64,000 bases of DNA from Bradyrhizobium diazoefficiens. Its GTDB lineage: Bacteria; Pseudomonadota; Alphaproteobacteria; Rhizobiales; Xanthobacteraceae. The stretch spans positions 372,001 to 436,000 of the forward strand of contig NZ_JAFCJE010000003.1 of assembly GCF_018131185.1 (NCBI RefSeq), read 5' to 3'. The position numbers and the translations under genes were made by a program. Shown here piece after piece: positions 47,120 through 63,756 of the stretch. Every line of letters begins with the position of its first letter. Positions within the stretch are counted from its first letter, which is position 1. A model generated the notes under the pieces. That model did no database searches, was not told the DNA's origin, and saw only the letters and a program-made list of their open reading frames with translations.

Positions 47120-47575
47120 CTATGTCGTCCGCCTCCACCGATAATATTTCATCATGAATCCGTTTGACGGCTCGATCTCTTCCTTCTCGAACACGAAACC
47201 TTCGCGCTCGTACCAGCGCCAGGCTTTTTCGTTCTCGCGGACGCAACGTAGGTACATCTCGTCAGGCATTTGCGTGCGGGTGAAGGCGAGCAGCGTCCGT
47301 CCGAGCGATTGCCCCTGATAGGCGGGCGCGACGAAAAGCATGTCGAGATAAAGCTTCGGCACATGCAGTGCCAGCATGGCGGCGATGGTGCCGCCATCGT
47401 CGGCGACGAACAGGCTCCAGCCGCCCTCGATCTCGCGCCGGACGCGCGCGCGCAGGTTTGCCAGCAGGAAGTCGCTGGCCTCGCCGAGCCCGGTCGAGAC
47501 CCAACTCTCCATCCAGACGCGGCCGACCTCGTCGTACTCGTCTGCGCGGGCGGGGCGGATGACCGGAGGCGACAT
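47120..47575 (-). CDS. GNAT-family N-acetyltransferase
   Basis: 151 residues from ATG at 47575. The GNAT core is visible: VIRPARADEYDEVGRVWMES, LFVADDGGTIAAMLALHVPKLYLD (strands 2-4), the acetyl-CoA loop LFVAPAYQGQSLGRTLLAF (the Q-x-x-S-L-G-R form of Q-x-x-G-x-G/A), and YLRCVRENEKAWRWYEREGF. The substrate is unknown. It starts only seven bases after the oxyR stop, on the same strand, so it could be read together with oxyR. Confidence 0.85.
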   Translation of the reverse strand: MSPPVIRPARADEYDEVGRVWMESWVSTGLGEASDFLLANLRARVRREIEGGWSLFVADDGGTIAAMLALHVPKLYLDMLFVAPAYQGQSLGRTLLAFTRTQMPDEMYLRCVRENEKAWRWYEREGFVFEKEEIEPSNGFMMKYYRWRRTT

Positions 47576-47582
47576 CGGGAAG

Positions 47583-50792
<3,210 letters not shown>

Positions 50793-50816
50793 TCCTCATC
50801 AGCAAGTGACAAGCAA

Positions 50817-50843
50817 GGGGCGGCCGAGAGGCCGCCCCTTTTT
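50817..50843 (+). terminator. Intrinsic terminator of katG
   Basis: Perfect stem GGGGCGGCC/GGCCGCCCC, loop GAGA, then TTTTT, 25 bases after the katG stop. It may also limit read-through from the convergent sod gene. Confidence 0.93.
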
Positions 50844-50861
50844 CGTGGTTCTGGATTGTCT

Positions 50862-51593
50862 TCACACCCCGAGTGTGCCCGCCTTCGCCGCTGCGTAGCG
50901 TTCGCCGACGACTTTCCAGTTCACGGTGTTCCACCATGCCTTGAGATAATCGGCGCGACGGTTCTGGTAGTTCAGGTAATAGGCGTGCTCCCAGACATCG
51001 TTGCCGAGCAGCGCGCGTTTGCCGTCCATCATTGGATTGTCCTGGTTGGGGCGGGTCTCGATCGCGAGCTTGCCATCCTTGCCGACCGTCACGAACACCC
51101 AGCCCGAGCCGAACACGCGTCCGCCGGCTGCGTTAAAATCGGTCTGGAATTTCTCCATGCCGCCGAGGTCGCTCTCGATCGCAGCAAGCACGGCGCCTTC
51201 CGGCCTCCCGCCGTTCGGTCCCATGATCTGCCAGAACATGGTGTGGTTGGCGTGGCCGCCCATGCTGTTGCGGACGCCGGTGCGGATCGCTTCCGGCACG
51301 GCGCCGAGGTTGCCCAGCACGTCGCCGATCGGCTTTTCCGCGATCTGCGGATTGTCCTTTGCGAAATTGTTGAGGTTGGTGATGAACGCCTGGTGATGAC
51401 GATCGTGATGGATTTCCATCGTCCTGGCATCAATGTGCGGTTCCAGCGCGTTTGCCGGATAAGCCAGCGGATCGAGCTTGAACGGCCCGGTGGGCGCCGC
51501 GGCGGCCTGCGCGAACGCGAGGCGCGGGGCGGCAACGGTGGCGGCGAGGCCGGTTGCAGCGAGCATGAGTCGGCGCCGGGATAGGGATGACAT
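50862..51593 (-). CDS. Superoxide dismutase (Fe/Mn family) with Tat signal
   Basis: 243 residues from ATG at 51593. The N-terminus SSLSRRRLMLAATGLAATVA is a twin-arginine signal with AFAQA as cleavage region, so export to the periplasm in folded form is likely. Metal ligands: His53 (EPHIDA), His117 (GGHANHTMFW), Asp199 and His203 (DVWEHAYY). PNQDNPMM holds the Gln found at this place in manganese enzymes, so Mn or cambialistic use is likely. It is convergent with katG, forming a peroxide/superoxide defence cluster. Cytoplasmic forms lack the 35-residue leader. Confidence 0.92.
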   Translation of the reverse strand: MSSLSRRRLMLAATGLAATVAAPRLAFAQAAAAPTGPFKLDPLAYPANALEPHIDARTMEIHHDRHHQAFITNLNNFAKDNPQIAEKPIGDVLGNLGAVPEAIRTGVRNSMGGHANHTMFWQIMGPNGGRPEGAVLAAIESDLGGMEKFQTDFNAAGGRVFGSGWVFVTVGKDGKLAIETRPNQDNPMMDGKRALLGNDVWEHAYYLNYQNRRADYLKAWWNTVNWKVVGERYAAAKAGTLGV

Positions 51594-51749
51594 CTGGTTC
51601 TCCTGTCTGGGGGCAATCCGCCGATAGAGCACGCGGCGGTCCGGACAGGTACGCAGCAGCAGCCATCGCCGGTTCGATCCCAGTCATTGTGACGCTGCGG
51701 CGGAATCGCGCATTGCCATTCCGATGATGCCGGCCGCAGACGGCCCACG

Positions 51750-51776
51750 AAAAAGGGCGGCCCTGCGGCCGCCCTT
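51750..51776 (-). terminator. Intrinsic terminator of pnp
   Basis: On the minus strand the perfect stem AAGGGCGGCC/GGCCGCCCTT with a four-base loop merges into a T-run (A's at 51750-51754). It lies 25 bases after the pnp stop. Confidence 0.9.
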
Positions 51777-51800
51777 CGTATTTCCGTGTTGTCGCGAGAC

Positions 51801-53957
<2,157 letters not shown>

Positions 53958-54336
53958 AGATGTCTTCTTTCATGGGTTCTCGAAAGAAGGGACGGCTCTC
54001 GAAAAACAAAAACCATGCGCAAGATTGCGGGGCGCTGATCGAAGCGGGTGATCAGCGTCCTGCGATCCTGCCATGGTTTTTGGATTTCGGATGGCGTCCA
54101 TCCTTTCGGGTCATACGGGCGCCTTGCCCGTTGTGCCCAGCCGCCGGATTGCTGCTGGACTTTCAGTCGGCACGAATGCGAACACCGAACCTCGGTCTCC
54201 GCCGATCGTGCCCCGGATGCCAGCCTTCAACGGCTCGCATCCGACGTGCGCGCAGCCTCGATCAAAAAGCCTAAAATAGACGCTTTCGTTCGAAGCCGCG
54301 TGCGAAAACGCGCGCCGTTGGCGCGCGTAAGAACTG
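53958..54336. other. rpsO-pnp intergenic/leader region
   Basis: 379 bases without a gene. It holds the long hairpin at 54007-54082 and A/T-rich tracts either side of it. The part nearer rpsO (54083-54336) shows GCGCGCC/GGCGCGC arms around 54311-54328 that could end rpsO transcripts, and otherwise nothing I recognise. Confidence 0.6.
54007..54082 (-). promoter_or_regulatory. Long hairpin in the pnp 5' leader
   Basis: Outer arms CAAAAACCATG/CATGGTTTTTG are perfect (11 bp) and inner arms CGCTGATC/GATCAGCG are perfect (8 bp); the middle pairs with a few mismatches or G-T pairs, giving about 33 paired positions in 76 bases, about 50 bases upstream of the pnp start. In the minus-strand transcript a second T-run follows. 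In E. coli, pnp mRNA is autoregulated through an RNase III-cleaved leader hairpin; the same use is inferred here. Confidence 0.6.
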
Positions 54337-54606
54337 TTAGCGACGAATGTTGTGCTTCTCGAGCAGCGCCTTGTACCGCGCTTCGTCCCGCTTCTTGAGG
54401 TAGTCGAGCAGCGAGCGGCGGGTCGAGACCAGCTTCAAGAGGCCGCGACGCGAATGGTTGTCCTTCACGTGGGTCTTGAAATGGTTGGTCAGGTTGTTGA
54501 TGCGTTCCGACAGGATCGCGACCTGAACCTCCGGCGAGCCGGTGTCGCCGGCCTTGTTGGCATTCGTCTTGATGACTTCCGCTTTGCGTTCTGCGGCAAT
54601 CGACAT
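54337..54606 (-). CDS. rpsO: 30S ribosomal protein S15
   Basis: 89 residues, exactly the usual length. Signatures: [45 protein letters not shown] and [19 protein letters not shown]15 binds 16S rRNA helix 22 early in 30S assembly. ATG at 54606 lies two bases after the truB stop codon, so truB-rpsO are probably coupled. The order truB-rpsO-pnp is conserved in proteobacteria. Confidence 0.97.
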   Translation of the reverse strand: MSIAAERKAEVIKTNANKAGDTGSPEVQVAILSERINNLTNHFKTHVKDNHSRRGLLKLVSTRRSLLDYLKKRDEARYKALLEKHNIRR

Positions 54607-54608
54607 CG

Positions 54609-55745
54609 TCAATTTCTCTCGTTGCGACCAGTTGAGGCAGTCAAGCCGGTCAGGTTGAACACACGCTTGGGGATGATTTCGCCATTGCCGACTTCAGCAA
54701 GCGCGAGAAGCCGGCCTGCCACCGTGACATAGACTGTGCCGCTACAAGTGGGCGCATCCCGTCCGCGCAACAAAACGGCCTGGCCCCGATGGAGCCTTGC
54801 CGCATCAGCCCGAGTGACGGCCAGTGCCGGGATGTCGTCCAGCGCGGTCTCAACGGGCATAAGCGCGTCCGCGAGGCTACCCTCGCCGGACGCGGCTCTA
54901 TCGCACAAAGCCTCCAACTGATCCAGCGGAATCATGTCGTTTTCGCCAAATGGGCCGACCAAGGTCCGCCTGAGGGCGCAGATGTGGCCGAAAGTGCCGA
55001 GAATCCGGCCCATATCGCGGGCCAGCGCCCGGACATAGGTGCCCTTGCCGCATTCGGCCTCGAACACGGCCCGGTCGTTATCCGGTTGATCCACAAGGGC
55101 TAAATGGTGAATCTCGACCGGACGGGGCGCCAGCTCCACGACCTCGCCATCGCGGGCGAGGTCGTAGGCGCGCTCGCCCTGGACCTTGATCGCGGAATAG
55201 CGCGGGGGGATCTGCTCGATCACCCCGGTGAAGCGGGGCAGGAGGGCCAGGATGGCCTCCCGGGTCGGACGCTGGTCCGAGGTCGCGGTCACCCGGCCCT
55301 CGATATCGTCGGTGTCGCGCTCCTCGCCCCAGCACACCGTGAACTGGTAGCGCTTGCGGCCGTCCATGACGAAGGGAACGGTCTTGGTGGCTTCCCCCAG
55401 CGCGATCGGCAGCCCGCCCGAGGCGAGCGGATCGAGGGTGCCGGCGTGCCCGGCGCGCTTGGCGTTGAACAGGCGCTTGAGCACCGCAACCGCCTGTGTC
55501 GAAGTCATGCCGATCGGCTTGTCGAGCACGACCCAGCCGTGGACGTCGCGCCGGTCGCGGCGGATCTGGCTGCCCTTCTGCCTGGTATTGGCACGCGGAT
55601 CGTTGTTGACGCGGCGCGGCTCCTGATGCGGCTGCGAATCGCCGCCCGGGCTCGCAAAATTATCGTCCGCAAAATTTTTCTTCTGCACGTCGCGCTGATC
55701 GGCCTGTTCGCCGCTGACCGTGTCGTGAGCCGGGTCCATCGTCAT
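54609..55745 (-). CDS. truB: tRNA pseudouridine(55) synthase TruB
   Basis: 378 residues. After a 68-residue polar, probably disordered N-terminal extension rich in Asp, Asn and Arg, the enzyme starts at [20 protein letters not shown]. The catalytic Asp105 is in [20 protein letters not shown]; the RNA-binding region shows [20 protein letters not shown]; and [18 protein letters not shown] is conserved. It makes pseudouridine 55 in the T-loop of tRNAs. Its start overlaps the rbfA stop (ATGA), supporting ATG at 55745. E. coli TruB lacks the extension. Confidence 0.95.
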   Translation of the reverse strand: MTMDPAHDTVSGEQADQRDVQKKNFADDNFASPGGDSQPHQEPRRVNNDPRANTRQKGSQIRRDRRDVHGWVVLDKPIGMTSTQAVAVLKRLFNAKRAGHAGTLDPLASGGLPIALGEATKTVPFVMDGRKRYQFTVCWGEERDTDDIEGRVTATSDQRPTREAILALLPRFTGVIEQIPPRYSAIKVQGERAYDLARDGEVVELAPRPVEIHHLALVDQPDNDRAVFEAECGKGTYVRALARDMGRILGTFGHICALRRTLVGPFGENDMIPLDQLEALCDRAASGEGSLADALMPVETALDDIPALAVTRADAARLHRGQAVLLRGRDAPTCSGTVYVTVAGRLLALAEVGNGEIIPKRVFNLTGLTASTGRNERN

Positions 55746-56176
55746 CGTTCTTCTTCCCGATCCGTGTCCGGATCCTGTTCGAGATCCTTCTGCACCGCAG
55801 GTGTTCTCAAAAGCTTCTCGATCCGTTCCGCTTCGTCGAATCGCTCGTCGACGCGGAAGCGAAGGTCAGGTGCAAATTTCAGGTTAACGCGACGCGCGAC
55901 CTCGCCGCGCAAGAACTTCTTGTTGCGTTCGAGCGCAGCGATGACGATCCCGGTGTCGCGGCCACCGAGCGGCATCACATAGACGGTTGCGAGCTTCAGG
56001 TCGGGCGACATCCGTACCTCCGGCACGGTGATGATGTGACCTTCGAGGTCCGCATCATGCACATTGCCTTGCGCCAGAATCTCGGCCATCGCGTGGCGAA
56101 CCTGCTCGCCGACGCGCAACTGACGTTGCGAGCCTCCGCCCGGTGCGGAACTCTTCTTCTGATGATGGCGTGGCAT
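55742..56176 (-). CDS. rbfA: 30S ribosome-binding factor RbfA
   Basis: 144 residues with the KH-like RbfA fold: [42 protein letters not shown] and the A-x-G-like kink region [35 protein letters not shown]. It matures the 16S rRNA 5' end and 30S subunit, notably in the cold. The last 20 residues are strongly charged. It lies about 155 bases after infB and overlaps truB. Confidence 0.95.
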   Translation of the reverse strand: MPRHHQKKSSAPGGGSQRQLRVGEQVRHAMAEILAQGNVHDADLEGHIITVPEVRMSPDLKLATVYVMPLGGRDTGIVIAALERNKKFLRGEVARRVNLKFAPDLRFRVDERFDEAERIEKLLRTPAVQKDLEQDPDTDREEER

Positions 56177-56332
56177 TCTCGAAAATCACCTCGTCATGCC
56201 CGCGTTTGGGACACGGGCATTGTCATTTGTCCTGTTGAAACGAAGAGGGGTGGATGGCCGGAAAAAATCCGGCCATCGCACTCCCGCAATTTCAGCTCAA
56301 AAAGATCCTGACCGCTTCGGTAAGATTTGGAC

Positions 56333-59038
56333 TTACAGGGAGCGCTGGATCGTCTCCACGCGGTAACACTCGATCACGTCACCGGCGCGCATGTCGTGGT
56401 AGTTCTCGAAGGCCATGCCGCATTCCTGACCGGACTGGACTTCCTTCACTTCGTCCTTGAAGCGCTTCAGCGTCGACAGCTTGCCCTCGTGCACGACGAC
56501 GTTGTCGCGGATCAGGCGCACATTGGCGCCGCGTTCCACGGTGCCGTCGGTGACGCGGCAGCCGGCGACCTTGCCGACCTTGGAGATGTTGAAGATCTCC
56601 AGGATGGCGGCATTGCCGAGCATGGTTTCGCGCAAGGTCGGCGCGAGCAGGCCGCTCATCGCCTTCTTCACGTCGTCCACGAGATCGTAGATGATGTTGT
56701 AATAGCGGATCTCGATGCCGTTGCGCTTGGCGGCCGCAGCGGCCTCCTTGTTGGCTCGAACCGAGAAGCCGATGATCGCGGCGTTGAAGCCTTCGGCCAG
56801 CGTCACGTCGGATTCCGAGATGCCGCCGACGCCGGCATGCAGGATGCGGGCTGCGACTTCGTCGGTGCCGAGCTTCTCCAGCGAGCCGAGGATCGCTTCC
56901 AGCGAGCCCTGCACGTCGGCCTTGATGATCAGCGGGAATTCCTTGCGGCCCGCGGTCTTCAATTGCGACATCATCTGCTCGAGCGAGCCGCGCATGCCGG
57001 AGATCGAGGCAGCCGCGTTCTCGCGCTTCTGGTGCGCACGATAGCTGGTGACCTGGCGGGCGCGGGCTTCGTTCTCCACCACCGCGAGACGATCGCCGGC
57101 TTCCGGCGGACCGTTGAAGCCGAGCACCTCGACCGGAACCGAGGGACCTGCTTCCTGCACGGTCTCGCCCTGATCCGAGATCAGTGCGCGGACGCGGCCC
57201 ATCTCGGCGCCGGCGACGATGATGTCGCCGACCCGGAGCGTGCCGCGCTGGACCAGCACGGTCGCGACCGGACCACGGCCGCGGTCGAGCTTGGCTTCGA
57301 TCACGGTGCCTTCGGCCGGGCGTTCCGAATTGGTCTTGAGGTCGAGGATGTCGGCCTGGAGCGCGATCATCTCGAGCAGCTTGTCGAGATTGGTCTTGTT
57401 CTTGGCGGACACCTCGACGTCGACGACTTCGCCGCCGAACGATTCGACCTGAACCTCGTGCTGGAGCAGCTCGGTACGCACGCGCTCGGGCTTGGCGTCG
57501 GGCTTGTCGATCTTGTTGATGGCAACGATGATCGGCACCCGCGCCGCCTTGGCGTGGTTGATGGCTTCGATGGTCTGCGGCATGACGCCGTCATCGGCCG
57601 CAACCACCAGCACGACGATGTCGGTGACCTTGGCGCCGCGGGCGCGCATCGCGGTGAACGCGGCGTGACCGGGCGTGTCGATGAAGGTGATCTTCTTGCC
57701 GCTCTCGGGCGACAGCACCTGATAGGCACCGATATGCTGGGTGATGCCGCCGGCTTCGCCGGAGACGACGTTGGCATGGCGGAGCGCGTCGAGCAGCGAG
57801 GTCTTGCCGTGGTCGACGTGACCCATCACGGTCACCACCGGCGAACGCGTCTCGGTGTCGGTGGAATCGTCGATGGCGTCGAACAGGCCTTCTTCAACGT
57901 CGGACGCGGCAACGCGCTTGACGGTGTGCCCCAGCTCTTCGGCGATCAGCTGCGCGGTGTCGGCATCGATCACGTCGGTGATCTTGTGCATCGCGCCCTG
58001 CTTCATCAGCATGCGGATGACATCGACCGCGCGCTCGGCCATGCGGTTGGCGAGCTCCTGGATGGTGATCGCTTCCGGAATGACCACCTCGCGGATGAGC
58101 TTTTCCTTCGGCTCGTTCGCTGCGTGGCCCTTCAGGCGCTGGGTGCGGCGGCGGAACGAGGCGATCGAGCGCTCGCGGACCTCGTCGGCATTCAGCGCGG
58201 TAACGACCGTCAGGCGGCCGCGCTCCTTCTGCGGGCCGGGCTTGTGGGTGGGCTTGGGGGCGACCACCGGACGCGCGGCACCGCCGGGACCGCGACGGAT
58301 CTGGCGAGGACCATCGTCCTCGTCCGGTCCGGCCGCGACCGCAGGAGCGCGACCCAACGGGCCGCCTGCCGGCCGCGCCGTGGTCGTTCCGGGCCGCGCA
58401 GTCGTGCTTCCCGGGCGTGCCGTCGTGGAGGCACCGGGGCGCGCTGCGGGCGCGCCGGGTCGCGGCGCGGAAGCGGCCGGGGCTGCCGCCGCGGGGCGCG
58501 GCGCCGATGGCGGCTGCTCGCCTTCGCCAAAGCGCTTCTTGGCCTCGGTCTCGGCCTTGCGCTTGGCCTCGTCCTCGTGACGGTGGCGCTCTTCCTCGGC
58601 CTTGCGGCGGGATTCAGCGGCCTCGCGGTCGGCGCGTTCGGCAGCCTCGCGGACAGCGCGGCGCTGGGCCTCTTCCTCGGCCTGGCGACGCTCTTCGACT
58701 TCGCGCACCTTGGCATCGGCCAAGGCGCTGGCGCGGGCGGAACGTTCGTCCTCGGTCAGGGTGCGCAGCACGACGCCGGAGCCGGCGTTGCGCGGCGGAG
58801 CCGGGCGCGCGGGGGCGGGCGCAGGCGCGGCTGGTGCCGGCTTCGCAACAACCGTGGGAGCCTGCGGCTCGGGGCTGCCGTCGATGCGGCGCTTGCCGCG
58901 CTTCTCGACCACGACTTGCTTGCTGCGGCCATGGCTGAAGCTCTGGCGCACAGTGCCCGTTTCGACGCGCGGCTTGAGCGATAGCGTCTTGCTCGGAACG
59001 CTCAGCTTCTTGTCGTCAGGGGTCTTGGTATCAACCAT
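56333..59038 (-). CDS. infB: Translation initiation factor IF-2
   Basis: 901-residue GTPase that brings fMet-tRNA to the 30S subunit. The N-terminal third is long, with Arg/Ala/Glu-rich repeats and Pro/Gly stretches (about 60-290). The IF2_N-like segment [20 protein letters not shown] comes next. The G domain shows [36 protein letters not shown] and [11 protein letters not shown]; beta-barrel and C-terminal fMet-binding domains follow (ending [16 protein letters not shown]). Part of rimP-nusA-ylxR-infB-rbfA-truB. Confidence 0.97.
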   Translation of the reverse strand: MVDTKTPDDKKLSVPSKTLSLKPRVETGTVRQSFSHGRSKQVVVEKRGKRRIDGSPEPQAPTVVAKPAPAAPAPAPARPAPPRNAGSGVVLRTLTEDERSARASALADAKVREVEERRQAEEEAQRRAVREAAERADREAAESRRKAEEERHRHEDEAKRKAETEAKKRFGEGEQPPSAPRPAAAAPAASAPRPGAPAARPGASTTARPGSTTARPGTTTARPAGGPLGRAPAVAAGPDEDDGPRQIRRGPGGAARPVVAPKPTHKPGPQKERGRLTVVTALNADEVRERSIASFRRRTQRLKGHAANEPKEKLIREVVIPEAITIQELANRMAERAVDVIRMLMKQGAMHKITDVIDADTAQLIAEELGHTVKRVAASDVEEGLFDAIDDSTDTETRSPVVTVMGHVDHGKTSLLDALRHANVVSGEAGGITQHIGAYQVLSPESGKKITFIDTPGHAAFTAMRARGAKVTDIVVLVVAADDGVMPQTIEAINHAKAARVPIIVAINKIDKPDAKPERVRTELLQHEVQVESFGGEVVDVEVSAKNKTNLDKLLEMIALQADILDLKTNSERPAEGTVIEAKLDRGRGPVATVLVQRGTLRVGDIIVAGAEMGRVRALISDQGETVQEAGPSVPVEVLGFNGPPEAGDRLAVVENEARARQVTSYRAHQKRENAAASISGMRGSLEQMMSQLKTAGRKEFPLIIKADVQGSLEAILGSLEKLGTDEVAARILHAGVGGISESDVTLAEGFNAAIIGFSVRANKEAAAAAKRNGIEIRYYNIIYDLVDDVKKAMSGLLAPTLRETMLGNAAILEIFNISKVGKVAGCRVTDGTVERGANVRLIRDNVVVHEGKLSTLKRFKDEVKEVQSGQECGMAFENYHDMRAGDVIECYRVETIQRSL

Positions 59039-59108
59039 TCAGCAGTCCTAATCCTGATTTATCAGTGTTGTGCGTTGCCGCACCGTCCAATTGGGTCGTC
59101 GTTGTCTC

Positions 59109-59792
59109 TCAGAAATCCTGGCCGTGCTTTTCGGCAGTCTTGTCATCGTCCGCCATCCGGTATCGGACCAGCATCTGGCTACGTGACAGGAATGACTTGC
59201 TCGCCGGGCCCGCGAGCACGGCAGCATGTATCACATTTGACCGGGTCAGTGCCAAATCCAATTCTATCGATTTCAGTGCGGTGATGACGGGAATCTGCGG
59301 CTTGGCGCCGCGATTTCCGGCATTTTGACGCGCCAGCATGTCCAATTTGCGGATTCCGTCCGCGGCCCCGTCGCTGGCGTGGATCAGGACCTCGACCGTG
59401 CCTTCCCCGAGGGCGCTTTCGACCTTGCCGAAGCCGGCCACGACCTGGCCGGCCTTGGCAGCGATCCCAAGGGCTTCCGTCACGCTCCGAACCAGGAGCG
59501 CTTCGATGTCGGCGGGAAGCCTCTGAGGGATGCGCAGCTCGCGCTTGAAGGCCTTGCTAAATTGGTGACGCCGCACGGCTTCCGCAACCACCCCGCGGGA
59601 GGCCGTGAGCCACATGCCGCGTCCGGGCAGCTTGCGCTTGAGATCCGGAACCACGTCGCCTTGTGGCGAAATGACGAAGCGGATCAGCTCGTCGATCGGC
59701 CGGACCTGCCGACTGACCGCGCACATCCGCATGGTCGCGGACCTTTCGGTCCGCGGTCCATGGTCGAGTTCGAGGTCAGTATCGGTGAGCAT
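59109..59792 (-). CDS. YlxR-L7Ae-like RNA-binding protein
   Basis: 227 residues in two parts. Residues about 20-95 form the YlxR/DUF448 domain (RMCAVSRQVRPIDELIRFVI, then PDLKRKLPGRGMWLTASRGV, where most members have GRGAY). About 100-205 form an L7Ae-like domain (LVRSVTEALGIAAKAGQVVAGFGKVESAL, VEVLIHASDGAADGIRKLD). The fusion between nusA and infB is usual in alphaproteobacteria; in other bacteria the parts are separate genes. YlxR proteins bind RNA and have been tied to RNase P and to transcription; the role here is inferred from the operon. Confidence 0.88.
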   Translation of the reverse strand: MLTDTDLELDHGPRTERSATMRMCAVSRQVRPIDELIRFVISPQGDVVPDLKRKLPGRGMWLTASRGVVAEAVRRHQFSKAFKRELRIPQRLPADIEALLVRSVTEALGIAAKAGQVVAGFGKVESALGEGTVEVLIHASDGAADGIRKLDMLARQNAGNRGAKPQIPVITALKSIELDLALTRSNVIHAAVLAGPASKSFLSRSQMLVRYRMADDDKTAEKHGQDF

Positions 59793-59815
59793 CCGGGCGA
59801 CATCCTCCTTCGCCC

Positions 59816-61426
<1,611 letters not shown>

Positions 61427-61428
61427 GG

Positions 61429-62214
<786 letters not shown>

Positions 62215-62296
62215 TTAATTAAGATTTCAAAGCCCGCTTCGGAACTCTCCCGACACGCGTCGGGCCGCATCTTCCGCCAAGCCGCATTCAGGTAAC

Positions 62297-62326
62297 AAAA
62301 AAGAGCGGGTCCTTTCGGGCCCACTC
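62297..62326 (-). terminator. Terminator-like hairpin in the rimP-nusA leader (possible attenuator)
   Basis: On the minus strand the stem GAGTGGGCCC/GGACCCGCTC (one mismatch, one G-T pair) with a four-base loop is followed by TTTTTT (62302-62297). It lies about 110 bases upstream of the rimP start. No minus-strand gene ends nearby within the window apart from trmB, 1.4 kb upstream, so it may act as an attenuator. The surrounding gap, 62185-62544, has no gene that I can support. Confidence 0.55.
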
Positions 62327-62544
62327 TCACTACGCGGATCGTATGAGAAGATGAATTGGCGCTGATATAGCGCTTTTGATCCCCCCGGACAAGGCCTATC
62401 GCGGGCCAAACGAGGCTTTTTGCGCCCGATTCGCGGCCTCCCCGGGCCTAACGCTTCTTTCACCTCGGAGGGCTAAATTCCCTGATTGTGGGGCGGCTTG
62501 GACCAGGGCGCACCCGCGGCGTGCCCTGATCGAGTTGCGCTTTC

Positions 62545-63627
62545 ATGACCGTTGCCACGTCGCTCATTCCCGGACTGGACGACATCGTCAAACGCGGCGA
62601 TCCGCGGCGACGCGGCGAGATCGCGCGCGCCATCTCCGAATTGTTCTTCCAGGATTCCGCCAATCTTCGTCCCGAGCTCATCGATCTCTTCGACAATCTC
62701 CTGATCGATCTCGTCCCGCATGCCGAGCTCGCCTCGCGCATCGACCTGGCCGAGCGCTTCTCGCACCTGAACAACGCGCCGCCGCATTTGGTCAATCAAC
62801 TCGCGCGCGAAAACGAGATCATGGTGGCGGCCCCCGTGCTGCGCCGCTCGCCCGTGCTCGATGACGCCGCCCTGGTCGAGATCGCGCGGCTGAAGGGCCA
62901 GGGCCATCTGCTGGCGATGACCGAGCGGCCCGCATTGTCGGCCGAGATCACCGACGTGCTGGTCGAGCGCGGCGATCGCGACGTGGTGCGCCGCGCCGCC
63001 GGCAATGCCGGCGCAGTGTTCTCGCCGGGCAGCTATTCCGAGATGATCAAGCGCGCGGCACAGGACGGCGTATTGACGCTCAGGATCGGTCAGCGCAACG
63101 ATCTTTCGGGCGAGCACCTGAAAGAGCTTCTCGACGGGACGCTCGACGTCATCCGCCGGCGCCTCTCCAGCGTGGTCAACCCCGCGCGCCAGCTCGAGAT
63201 CAAGCGCGCGATGGCGGCGATCGAGGAAGCCGCGCTGCCGCCGGGTCCGCGGCGCGATTTCTCCGGGGCACAGCGCACGGTTCTCACCTTGCATCGCGAG
63301 GGCCATCTCGGCGAGAGTGCGCTGCTCGGCTTCGCCAAGGCGAACAAATACGAGGAATCGATCGCGTCGCTCTCGGCGATGTCCGGCGTCCGCCTTTCGG
63401 TTCTCGACCGCCTGATTTCAGGCGACCGCTACGATCCGATCCTCATCATCGGTCGGGTGCTGAATCTGGGCTGGCCCACGGTGCGCGCGCTCATCCTGCT
63501 CTGGTACGGTCCGCACCGCACGCCGGCCGATGCCGACATCGAGGGCGCGCGCGTCAACTTCACACGCCTGATGCCGACGACCGCCGAGCGCGTCGTGAAC
63601 TTCTGGCGCAACCGGCAGACGATTTAA
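62545..63627 (+). CDS. DUF2336 domain-containing protein
   Basis: 360 residues, mostly helical. SLIPGLDDIVKRGDPRRRGE and AISELFFQDSANLRPELIDLFDNLLIDLV open the conserved region; ERFSHLNNAPPHLVNQLARE and LALVAVAAPVL-like helices (IMVAAPVLRRSPVLDDAALV) follow. DUF2336 proteins are alphaproteobacterial, HEAT-repeat-like and of unknown function. No signal peptide or membrane segment is seen. It lies on the plus strand between trmB and rimP, both on the minus strand, so it is divergent from rimP across 360 bases and convergent with trmB. Confidence 0.82.
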   Translation: MTVATSLIPGLDDIVKRGDPRRRGEIARAISELFFQDSANLRPELIDLFDNLLIDLVPHAELASRIDLAERFSHLNNAPPHLVNQLARENEIMVAAPVLRRSPVLDDAALVEIARLKGQGHLLAMTERPALSAEITDVLVERGDRDVVRRAAGNAGAVFSPGSYSEMIKRAAQDGVLTLRIGQRNDLSGEHLKELLDGTLDVIRRRLSSVVNPARQLEIKRAMAAIEEAALPPGPRRDFSGAQRTVLTLHREGHLGESALLGFAKANKYEESIASLSAMSGVRLSVLDRLISGDRYDPILIIGRVLNLGWPTVRALILLWYGPHRTPADADIEGARVNFTRLMPTTAERVVNFWRNRQTI

Positions 63628-63646
63628 TCCAGGTCCATGTCGACGT

Positions 63647-63733
63647 CGTCATGGTCGGGCTTGTCCCGGCCATCCACGTTCTGTGTGCACGAGAGAAGGT
63701 CCGTGGATGACCGGGACAAGCCCGGACATGACG
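63647..63733. repeat. Dispersed palindrome after the DUF2336 gene
   Basis: Two 32-base arms (63647-63678 and 63702-63733), inverted and nearly identical, starting CGTCATGGTCGGGCTTGTCC on the left and ending GACAAGCCCGGACATGACG on the right, with a 23-base loop. The left arm matches the element at 44458 almost exactly. Between convergent genes, so it may act as a two-way terminator. Confidence 0.8.
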
Positions 63734-63756
63734 ATCGCGGAGGGCGTGCACAAGAA

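Noticed and set aside
54048..54398. Small plus-strand frames in the rpsO-pnp gap
   Set aside because: They cover the hairpin and part of rpsO, overlap one another in several frames, and show no family features.
56327..58984. An 885-codon open frame on the plus strand over infB
   Set aside because: Shadow of infB; composition is skewed and no motif is seen, while infB has all GTPase motifs.
62227..62463. A 78-codon minus-strand frame in the rimP leader
   Set aside because: It runs straight through the terminator-like hairpin, lacks a ribosome binding site, and has low-complexity composition.
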